DNA of 64,000 nt from Myotis daubentonii (Eukaryota > Chordata > Mammalia > Chiroptera > Vespertilionidae). The DNA lies in NCBI RefSeq assembly GCF_963259705.1, contig NC_081841.1, forward strand, positions 90,967,063-91,031,062, in the 5' to 3' direction. Below the pieces are notes generated by a model, which saw nothing but the letters and a program-made list of their open reading frames with translations, searched no databases and was not told the origin of the DNA. Shown in pieces: positions 56,280 to 64,000 of the stretch (positions are counted from its first letter, which is position 1; every line of letters begins with the position of its first letter). A program made the position numbers and the translations under genes.

Positions 56280-56750
56280 ATATAAAATAAATGTTAATAG
56301 CTACCTACCATTATTGAACTCTTAGGTAATGAGAGACAGCTAAGCATACTCTATATCAGTGATGACGAACCTTTTGAGCTTGGCGTGTCAGCATTTTGAA
56401 AAACCCTAACTCTGGTGCCGTGTCACATATAGAAATTTTTTGATATTTGCAACCATAGTAAAACAAAGACTTATATTTTTGATATTTATTTTATATATTT
56501 AAATGCCATTTAACAAAGAAAAATCAACCAAAAAAATGAGTTCGCGTGTCACCTCTGACACGCGTGTCATAGGTTCACCATCACTGCTCTATATTATTTC
56601 ACTTAATCCTCATCAAGTCTTTATTAGGTATCTATTACTTCTCTGACTTTACAGAAAGGGAAATGAAGAGCTTAAATAACTTGCTCAAGGTCACAGAACT
56701 AATAAGTGATAGAATCATAGGCTGAAGCCCAAGTCCTTTACCTCTTCATT
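56280..56750 (+). mobile_element. MIR remnant split by a hAT element
   Basis: Right part 56595-56750 has TTTCACTTAATCCTCATCAA, GAAAGGGAAATGAAGAGCTT, AACTTGCTCAAGGTCACAGA, the MIR order; the left part 56280-56348 is weaker. Confidence 0.7.
56357..56586 (+). mobile_element. nonautonomous hAT element (second family)
   Basis: Ends CAGTGATGACGAACCTTTTG and AGGTTCACCATCACTG, with perfect 8-bp flanks CTCTATAT (56349-56356, 56587-56594). AT-rich core with paired CGCGTGTCA motifs. Confidence 0.92.
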
Positions 56751-56926
56751 ATACATCCTCCTGATTCCCTCCCACACTACATTAAGTGTTTCCTTATTTC
56801 TGCTTCTGTCAAATTGTTACTTCTAAATCTAACTTTGAAGGCCTTTCATAATCTGGTTTCTTGAGATCCACATTTTTGTTTTTAAACCATTAAACGTTTA
56901 CTTTTGTTTATTTTATTTTATAAAAA

Positions 56927-57141
56927 ATATTTTTATTGATTTTAGAGAGGAAGGGAGAGGGATAGAGAGATAGAAACATCAATGATGAGAGAGAATCATT
57001 GATCGGCTGCCTCCTGCACGCCCCCTACTGGGGATGGAGCCCACAACCCAGGCCTGTGCCCTTGGCCAGAATCAAACCTGGGACCCTTCAATCCGCAGGC
57101 CCATGCTCTATTCACTGAGCTGAGCCAACCTGGTTAGGGCT
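56927..57141 (-). mobile_element. VES-type SINE, antisense
   Basis: Head side CTGAGCCAACCTGGTTAGGG; full-length. Confidence 0.9.
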
Positions 57142-57144
57142 GTA

Positions 57145-57361
57145 TTTGTTTTTTAAATGTTTTTATTGATTTGAGAGAGAGAGAGGAAGGGAGAGTGACA
57201 GACAGAAACACTGATGAGAGAGAAACATTAGTTGGCCGTCCCCTGCATGCCCCTAACTGGGGGGTGGCGCCCAAAACCCAGGCATGTGCCTTGACTGGGA
57301 ATAGAACCATCAGTTTTTTGGTGTAGAGGACAAGAACCAACTAACTGAGTCACACCAGTCA
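57145..57361 (-). mobile_element. SINE, antisense, adjacent
   Basis: Older subfamily, head side AACTGAGTCACACCAGTCAG. 57362-57710 shows no feature. Confidence 0.85.
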
Positions 57362-57722
57362 GTGAGATCTTTTTTTTTTAAATGACCTATTTATTTTGTG
57401 TTCTTACCTTTATTTCTTTACTCATAAGGTTTGGTTATCCCTTATAGAATACATTCTACCCTCTGACAAGTCTCTGATTTGGCTCCCATTCTACTTCGCA
57501 CTGATATCTTTGTTACTTTGCATTTCTGATAATCTTGTGCCACCTTCATACATTTATATATTGCCTTTTAAAGAGGTCTTATTGTTTCATGTACATAAGC
57601 TAAGTAAATGTAAGTGTATGCTAAAACATTCTCAAATTACCATAAAGAATCATTTTTTGGCATTTCAGTCATCTAAACACATGGAAGTTTTTCCTGCTTC
57701 CATTATATATAAGAAATTTTCT

Positions 57723-57951
57723 GCCCTAACTGGTTTGGCTCAGTGGATAGAGCGTCGGCCTGTGGACTGAAGGGTCCCAGGTTCGATTCCAGTCAAGGGC
57801 ATGTACCTTGGTTGGGGGCACATCCCCAGTGGGGGGTGTGCGGGAGGCAGCTGATCGATGTTTCTCTCTCATCGATGTTTCTGACTCTCTATCCCTCTCC
57901 CTTCCTCTCTGTTAAAAAGTCAATAAAATATATTTTTTTAAAAATGAAAAA
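57723..57951 (+). mobile_element. VES SINE, 12-bp target duplication
   Basis: Head GCCCTAACTGGTTTGGCTCA, near consensus. AAGAAATTTTCT at 57711-57722 and 57952-57963. Confidence 0.95.
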
Positions 57952-58063
57952 AAGAAATTTTCTTCTTTTATTTTTACACAATTTTCTTTTTATTTATAAG
58001 GAAATCAAGTATATACTCACCGTGTCCAGGCTGTCTAGCCCAACCTAAGAAATGTAATCTTTT

Positions 58064-58278
58064 ATTTTTTTTAATATATTTTATTGATTTTTTACAGAGA
58101 AGAAGGGAGAGGGATAGAGAGCCAGAAACATCAATGAGTGAGATCTATCAGCTGCCTCCTGCACGCCCCCCAGTGGGGATTCGCCCACAACCAAGGTACA
58201 TGCCCCTGACCAGAATTGAACCTGGGACCCCTGAGTCCGCAGGCCGATGCTCTATCCACTGAGCCAAACCGGTTCGGC
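58064..58278 (-). mobile_element. VES SINE, antisense
   Basis: Full-length; flanks share TGTAATCTTT (58053-58062, 58279-58288). Confidence 0.93.
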
Positions 58279-58345
58279 TGTAATCTTTACTAAATCAGTC
58301 TTCAAACCCACCCCTTTCCCATGCTTTTTACTGGCATTTCTTTTT

Positions 58346-58565
58346 TTTTCTTAATTTTTTTTATTGATTTTTTTAGAGAGAGAGGAAGGGAGAGGGATAG
58401 AGAGACAGACACATTGATGAGAGAGAATCATTGATCGGCTACCTCCTGTACACCCCTACTGGGGATCAAGCCTGCAACCCCGGGCATGTGCCCTAACTAG
58501 GAATTGAACAGTAGCCTCTTGATTCATGGGTTGATCCTCAACCACTGAAGCATTCCAGCCAGGCT
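58346..58565 (-). mobile_element. SINE, antisense
   Basis: TTTTTTATTGATTTTTTTAG tail, head side CACTGAAGCATTCCAGCCAG. Confidence 0.87.
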
Positions 58566-58571
58566 CTTTTT

Positions 58572-58690
58572 TAAAAATTGAATTTATAGGGGTGACATTG
58601 GTTAATAAAATTATATAGGTTTCAGATGTACAGTTGTATACTACATCATCTGTATTTTGTGTTCACCACCCAAGGCAAGTCTCCAGAAAT
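58572..58690 (-). mobile_element. L1 3'-end fragment, antisense
   Basis: TTGAATTTATAGGGGTGACA, GGTTTCAGATGTACAGTTGT and GTGTTCACCACCCAAGGC, the reversed L1 3' UTR order. Confidence 0.75.
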
Positions 58691-59084
58691 GTCCTTTTCA
58701 ATGAAAGATTTTTCATGTATTTTACTTAAATTTTATTCAAGGTAGAGACTGTAAACTTTGAATTAAAAATAATAATAGACGCTATTTACAGTTTTAAGAA
58801 ATAGAAATTAATATAATAGGTCTTTTTTATTGAGGGGAAAACAGAACTTTAAATAAGAACTTTATTATTGGAAAAGAAACCCAAAACTTGATGTGAGAAG
58901 AAAAGTATTTCTTATTCTTTAATGAATAATGCAACTAAGTGAAGCTCTGTTCTAATAATTCACCTATCCACCTTGAGGTACTGTAATGAATTCTTGAGAA
59001 TCATAATTGTTTTATCATAAACTCTATCAAATGCTGGCTGATATTCCCATATTTCGATGCTATTTATTGCTGATTATTTTGTAG

Positions 59085-59248
59085 CCTATCCCTCGGCCAG
59101 ATCCTTTGCATAATTATGAAGAAACACAGGATCAAATACTGAAAACCAGATTAGAAGTAAAAGATGAACACTTGGAGCAAGGACCCATGATAGAACAACT
59201 TAGCAAAATGTTCTTTACTACTAAGCACCGTTGGTATCCTTATGGACA
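59085..59248 (+). CDS. MRPL42: MRPL42 coding exon D (codons 74-127 plus two bases)
   Basis: A 164-bp exon after acceptor ATTTTGTAG, ending at donor GTAAGT (59249). It starts [17 protein letters not shown] and ends [13 protein letters not shown] plus two bases of the next codon. The cumulative reading is 127 codons; the family is about 142, so one short C-terminal exon (basic, about 15 residues) is missing. I searched 59249-64000 for it and saw nothing, so it should lie beyond the window. The terminal intron contains SPIN, SINE, L1, ERV LTR and Helitron insertions. Confidence 0.95.
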
Positions 59249-59335
59249 GTAAGTTGTATTTTCTTTTTTTCAACTTGCACTAACACTGAAAGAACACGTA
59301 ACTTACCTTGCATTAACACACTTCTGCATGGTGAA

Positions 59336-59560
59336 ATTAACATTGAGGTATAATTGACATTAATTTCAGGCATACAGCATAATGATTTAATACATATATT
59401 TTCTTTATCCATTCATCCATTGACGTACACTTAGACTATTTCCATGTCTTAGCTATTATAAATAAAAATGCTGCAAAGAACATAGGGGGCATATATCTTT
59501 TTGAATTAGTAGTTTTGTTTTCTTTGGCTAAATATCCAGAAATTTCCTTCCCCTTCCTCC
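59336..59560 (-). mobile_element. L1 fragment, antisense
   Basis: ATTGAGGTATAATTGACATT then ATCCATTCATCCATTGACGT and ATAAAAATGCTGCAAAGAAC: L1 3' UTR joined to ORF2, reversed, with an internal gap. Confidence 0.65.
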
Positions 59561-59712
59561 CCTCTCTTCTCTTTCCCCTCCTCCTCCTCCTCAAAAATCA
59601 ATGAACATGTTCTTGGGTGAGGATTAAAAAATTTTTGTTTTCATTCTCTGATAGTCATTTAACCTATTGTTTTTATCTTCCTGATAATTTATTTTGTTTT
59701 GACCCCTTAATC

Positions 59713-60020
59713 CAGCGGTTCTCAACCTGTGGGTCGCGACCCCTTTGGGGGTCGAACGACTCTTTCACAGGGGTCGCCTAAGACCATTGGAAAACACATA
59801 TATAATTACATATTGTTTTTGTGATTAATCACTATGCTTTAATTATGTTCAGTTTGTAACAATGAAAATACATCCTGCATATCAGATATTTACATTACGA
59901 TTCATAACAGTAGCAAAATTAACAGTTATGAAGTAGCAACGAAAATAATTTTATGGTTGGGGTCACCACAACATGAACTGTATTAAAGGGTCGAGGCATT
60001 AGGAAGGTTGAGAACCACTG
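59713..60020 (+). mobile_element. SPIN-type hAT element
   Basis: CAGCGGTTCTCAACCTGTGG start, GAGAACCACTG end, perfect 8-bp flanks CCTTAATC (59705-59712, 60021-60028). It retains a ~20-bp internal segment (ATTCATAACAGTAGCAAAAT) absent from the 54476 copy. 60029-60790 shows no feature. Confidence 0.95.
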
Positions 60021-60794
60021 CCTTAATCCATTTCTTTAACAGATTTTGTTGCAAAAAAACAAAACTAGGGTACACAGCAAATAATTGGGCAGTATATAGT
60101 GTTCTCAATTCCTTTAGTAGTCTACAATTGCCCCTCTGTTAGTTTGTAAGTGCTAACATTTTATTACATTGATTCTGACCCCTATCTGATTCTGGCTTTA
60201 ATGTGTTTTTCTCTCTCCGCTACCAAAATATGAGCTTGCTTTTTTCATTGTTTATGTTTGTTCTTATTCACTGTGTCCACCAATAACCAGCAGTGGGCTG
60301 GCATGGCACGTTTATGGCTCAACATGCTGTGGGATTAATGAAAATATATTTATTGAGATGTCCTAAGTGCTAGATAATCAGATGCACAATCCTTATTTTC
60401 AAGTTGTTTATTGGCAAGGAGGAAATGGAGAGTAAAAAACAAGAGTGGTTGAACCTTGAATTAAGCCATGGGGAATGGGAAAAAGGCTCCACTGGCAGAG
60501 AAAATATTATGTGTTAGAATGTACTGGGGAATTTGCAAGTAGTTCAGCTTGGATAAGACCCAAAATATGAGAAGGGAATGTAGGAAGGGCCTTATGAAGG
60601 ATTTTATGTTGTGCTGAGGAGTTTATATCATATTTTCATTGCCAAGTTTTAAGAAGCAAACTGACATGCCCAAATTTTGTACATTAGAAAATCATTAACT
60701 AGGCTCTGGGATAAGGTGATATGTAGAAAGGTTGGAGTCAGAGACCCAGTAAGGAACTATTATAATAGTCCTGGTAAAAAATGTTGACGATATA

Positions 60795-61012
60795 CCTGAC
60801 TGGTGTGATTCAGTGGCTAGGCATCCACCTATGAACCAGGAGGTCAGGGTTGGATTCCTGGTCAGGGCATATATCTGGGTTATGGGCTTGATCCCCAGTA
60901 TGGGGTGTGCAGGAGGCTGCCAATCAATGATTCTCATCATTGATGTTTCTATCTCTCCCTCTTCCTCTTTGAAATCAAAATATAATGTATGTATATTGTA
61001 TATATATTTAAA
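60795..61012 (+). mobile_element. tRNA-derived SINE, older subfamily
   Basis: ACCTGACTGGTGTGATTCAG head, CCCCAGTATGGGGTGTGC body, AAATCAAAATATAATG tail. Confidence 0.87.
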
Positions 61013-61323
61013 AGACTGCTTTGGCTATTAGAGTCCTTTTGAATTTCCATATAACTTTTAGGATTATTTTTGTTCTATATCTGTGAAAAATGCCATTGAT
61101 ATTTTGATAGGGATTACATTGAACCTATAGATTACTTTGGCTATTATGGAGATTTTAACGATGTTAATTCTTCCCAACCATGAGCAAGGTATGTGTTTCT
61201 ATTTAGTTAAATCTTCAATTTCTGCCCTGGCTGGTGTGACCCACTTGGTTGAGTGTCGTCCCATGCACTGAAAGGTTGTTAGTTCAATTCCCAGCCCAGG
61301 CACAAGCCATGGTTGTGGGCTTG

Positions 61324-62199
61324 TGCTGGGGTCCAGCCCCAGCAGGTCCAGGGGTCCCCAAAGGTGTGGATGGAGTCGGCGAAGAAGGAATGACACAGAG
61401 ACAGCGTTCAGTTGATCAGCAGCCTAGCCAGGATCTCTAGCCAAGTTCTGGTCTGGATCTCCGGCCAAGTTCTGTTCAGGATCTCCAGTGAAGTTCTGGT
61501 TAGGATCTCCAGCCAGGTTCTGTGTCCATGTTCTCTTGCTAGGTTCTCCAGCCAGGTTCCCCGGTTCTCCAGCCAGGTTCTGTCCAGGTTCTCCAACCAG
61601 GTTCGGTCACCAGGTTCTAGTCAGGTTCTCTTGCCATGTTCTATCCAGGTTCTGTAGCCAGGTTCTGTCTCTAGGTTCTGTGGCCAGTTTCTGTCCAGGA
61701 TCTTTTGCCATGTTCTCTCTCTAGGTTCTGTCTCTAGGTTCTGTCTCCAGTTTCTGTCCAGGATCTTTGGCCATGTTCTCTCCAGCGAAGTTCTTCTGTC
61801 TCTAGGTTCTGTGTAGGTTCTGTCTTCTAAGTTCTGTCTTCTAAGTTCTGTCTCTTGCTGTCTTGTTACATCTGTATTTATACCAGTTGATTCAATCCTA
61901 TCAATCTCTATTCCAAAGGTTAGGGCGTTTCTTATCTCCATTCCAGGGAGTAAAGATTATGTAGCTTAAGCATGATTGTTCATAGTTAAAGTGATTAATT
62001 ACCCGCCTGGCACTTAGTTGAGGGGTTTTATTCCCTCCCTAACTTCAGGGGGAAATCCCTACCTGGGGAAACAACCTTTCTCAGAGAGGAGACCTTGGTT
62101 AAAACACATAGTGCCAAGAAGGTGAGCAAACATTTTAAGAACAGTATGTCATATATGCTAGGTCCCTTGAAACAGCAAGGATGGACCGGCTCCCGGCAA
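61324..62199 (-). mobile_element. solo LTR of an endogenous retrovirus (class II-like) with internal minisatellite
   Basis: On the minus strand it starts TGCCGGGAGCCGGTCCATCC (after one extra base) and ends GGGGCTGGACCCCAGCA, giving TG...CA ends. The 6-bp flanks GGCTTG (61318-61323, 62200-62205) are perfect; six bases is usual for class II elements. A TATA box (GGTATAAATACAG, 61884-61872 on minus) lies before the repeat. About 61430-61860 is a degenerate short tandem repeat of AGAACCTGG/AGACAGAACC type. No viral genes. Confidence 0.82.
61430..61860 (-). repeat. degenerate minisatellite within the LTR
   Basis: Irregular tandem units around GGTTCTGTC/CCAGGTTCT on the plus strand; unit length varies, roughly 10-25 bp. 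Open frames through it are repeat artefacts. Confidence 0.88.
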
Positions 62200-62604
62200 G
62201 GCTTGTAGGACATAGCCAATTGATGCCTCTCTCTCTCACATTGATATTTCACTCTTTCCCTCTTCCTTCCTCTCTCTAAAAAAAGAAAAAAAATGAATAA
62301 AAGTCTTCAGTTTCTTACAATTTTCTAAGTACAGTCTTTTACCATCTTGGTTAAATTTATCCCTAGGTTTTTTGGCGCAATTGTAAGTGGGATTGTTTTC
62401 TTTTCTTTTCTTCTTTATTTTATTTTTTAAGTTTTTATTGAATTTGGGGAATTTTTTTTTTTATTATTATAAAAACCATGTTTCAACATACAAGGGATTC
62501 ATTTTTAAACTCTCAATTTTAATTTCTAATACAGTAAATATCAATATAACCGTTTTCTTGATTTCTCTTTCTGATAGTTTGTTATTGGTGTATAAAAATG
62601 CAAC

Positions 62605-62809
62605 TGGCCTGACTGGTGTGGCTCAGTGGTTGAGTGTTGACCTATGAACTAGGAGGTTTCAGTTTGATTCCCAGTCAGGGCACATGCTGATTCCATCCCC
62701 AGTAGGGGATATACAGGAGGCAGCCAATCGATGATTCTCTGTCATCATTGATGTTTCTCTTTCTCTCTCCCCCCCCTCCTTCCTCTCTCTGAAATCCATA
62801 AAAACATTT
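62605..62809 (+). mobile_element. tRNA-derived SINE, 11-bp target duplication
   Basis: Head TGGCCTGACTGGTGTGGCTC. Perfect AAAAATGCAAC flanks (62594-62604, 62810-62820) belonging to the L1. Confidence 0.94.
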
Positions 62810-63019
62810 AAAAATGCAACCAATTTCTGAATATTAGTTTTGTATCCTGGTACTTTACTGAATTTATTTATTCTAGTAGTTTTTTGGTGGAATCGTTAGG
62901 GCTCTCTATATACAGTATCTTGTCACTTGCAAATGACAGTTTTACTTCTTCCTTTCCAGGTTGGATGCCTTTTATTTCTTTTTCTTGTCTCATTGCTATG
63001 GCTAGGACTCCCAGTACTA

Positions 63020-63598
63020 TCTATATTAATAAAAGGGTGATATGCTAATTAGACCAGGAGACCTTCTGGACAAAGCCATGATGATGATAGCCGGGCTGAG
63101 GCAGAGGTGGTTAGGGGTGATCAGACCAGGAGTGAAGGGCAGTTGGGGGTGGGGAGGCATGTGGGGAGGCAGTTGGGGGCAAGCAGGCGGGCAGGGGGGG
63201 TCAGTTGGGGGCAATCAGGTCAGCAGGGGGCGCCAGTTGGGGGTGATCAGGCCAGCAGGGGGGCTTTGGGGGCGAGCAGGCTGGTGAGGGGGGCAGTAGG
63301 GGGCAATCAGGCTGGCAAGGGGAGGCAGTTGGGGGCGAGAAGGCTGGCGGGGGCGGCAATTGGGGGCAAACAGGCTGGCAGGCAGAGTGGTTAGGGGCGA
63401 TCAGGTAGGCAGGCAGGTGAACGGTTAGGAGCCAGCAGTCCCGGATTGCGGGACTCACAGGGATCGGGCCTAAACTGGCAGTTGGACATCCCCCAAGGGG
63501 TCTCAGATTGGAGAGGGTGCAGGCCGAGCTGAGGGAGAATTCCCCCCACCCCCCCTGCCCCCCCCTCCCCGCAAGAATTTCATGCACTGGGCCACTAG
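63020..63598 (+). mobile_element. Helitron inserted in L1 ORF2
   Basis: TCTATATTAATAAAAGGGTG start, GCAAGAATTTCATGCACTGG and GCCACTAG end. Removing it rejoins CCAGTACTA and TGTTGAATAAA of L1, a clean A|T insertion. The interior is a GGGGGC-rich degenerate repeat (63120-63400). Confidence 0.93.
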
Positions 63599-63660
63599 TG
63601 TTGAATAAAACTTACTAAGGTGGATATCCTTGTCTTGTTCCTGACTTTGCTCTAGATTTT

Positions 63661-64000
63661 TTTCTTGTCTCAGGAATGCATCTTCTGTTTTGTGATTTTC
63701 CATAAGGCCTCTAACACAGTATTTTTAGTACAATGTGTGGGTGCTAAGTTATGGTGTGATGGAATATTGTCTTACCTAATTATCTTCACACCATCTTGAA
63801 GTTGTTCAATTTCTTTTTGAAATAGTAGTTTATTTACGGTAGTCTTCATGATGGCCAACTGGTAAATATCCCAGTGGTTCTTGGAAGTTTTATTCCCAGA
63901 GTTCAGCTATCAAGTTATGTGGGTTCAAGCCTAGCTGATAAGCTGCTGTCCAGGTTGGGGGTCCCTGCCACAGAGAGGGGCCTTGGAGAGCTCTCTTTAT
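63661..64000. other. MRPL42 last intron, no recognised feature
   Basis: The first 40 bases or so may still be L1. The last 150 are moderately GC-rich and unassigned; no C-terminal MRPL42 exon is visible. Confidence 0.4.

Larger units (their letters stand above)
61222..62295 (+). mobile_element. tRNA-derived SINE split by an ERV solo LTR
   Basis: Head at 61222-61323 (TGCCCTGGCTGGTGTGACCC), tail at 62200-62295 (CCAATTGATGCCTCTC, TC-rich, AAAAAAAGAAAA). Confidence 0.88.
61013..63660 (-). mobile_element. L1 ORF2 remnant, antisense, with four nested insertions
   Basis: Segments 61013-61221, 62296-62604, 62810-63019 and 63599-63660 read continuously as reversed L1 ORF2 (CTTTGGCTATTATGGAGATT; TGGTACTTTACTGAATTTAT; TTGGATGCCTTTTATTTCTT; TATCCTTGTCTTGTTCCTGA) once the SINEs, LTR and Helitron are removed. 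Confidence 0.82.

Noticed and set aside
61408..61941. Repetitive frames such as RTWLENL repeats
   Set aside because: They translate the minisatellite in a solo LTR; no start context or domain.
63107..63394. Gly/Trp-rich frame suggesting a collagen-like peptide
   Set aside because: It lies entirely in the degenerate GGGGGC repeat of a Helitron.

Overview
This window is nuclear DNA of a mammal, almost certainly a vespertilionid bat (Myotis or a close relative). The evidence is the repeat content: about forty copies of a tRNA-derived SINE of the VES type, more than a dozen Helitrons of the HeliBat type (TC...CTAG ends, A|T insertion), SPIN hAT elements, other hAT, TA-flanked and TTAA-flanked (piggyBac-type) MITEs, ORF1-only half-L1 (HAL1) retrotransposons and solo LTRs. 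No known group other than vesper bats combines these.

Two conserved genes are visible, arranged head to head. UBE2N (Ubc13, the K63-ubiquitin E2) lies on the minus strand: only coding exon 1 (15445-15474) is inside, in a CpG island at about 14.8-15.9 kb, and 1-15444 is its first intron; exons 2-4 were not found. MRPL42 (mitoribosomal protein mL42) lies on the plus strand: CpG-island promoter and noncoding first exon at about 42.0-42.17 kb, then four coding exons (44222-44291, 50504-50567, 53791-53875, 59085-59248) carrying the first 127 codons of a protein of about 142; the last exon was not found and should lie beyond 64 kb. This divergent order, with about 26 kb between promoters, matches my recollection of human 12q22.

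1-15.4 kb: UBE2N intron with L1 3' ends at 2.1-3.2 and 9.35-10.3 kb, nine plus-strand SINEs, hAT, SPIN, TA-MITE and mariner MITE copies. 15.4-16 kb: UBE2N promoter. 16-42 kb: intergenic repeat zone with two related solo LTRs, three antisense HAL1 copies (26.7-29.0, 30.1-32.3, 37.8-39.7 kb, the last with an uninterrupted 282-codon ORF1), and many Helitrons, some in tandem or nested in an old L1 (32.6-35.05 kb). 42-64 kb: MRPL42 with SINE-rich introns, a piggyBac-like MITE 73 bp before exon 4, two SPIN copies, and an L1 ORF2 remnant (61-63.7 kb) broken by a SINE carrying an ERV solo LTR, by another SINE, and by a Helitron.

The observation I think most worth testing is that HeliBat copies here repeatedly carry, within about 65-120 bp of their 5' end, a 14-bp sequence that fits the CTCF core consensus (six perfect and four one-mismatch sites in six Helitrons, including an inverted pair). 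This suggests Helitron-borne dispersal of candidate CTCF sites in vesper bats.
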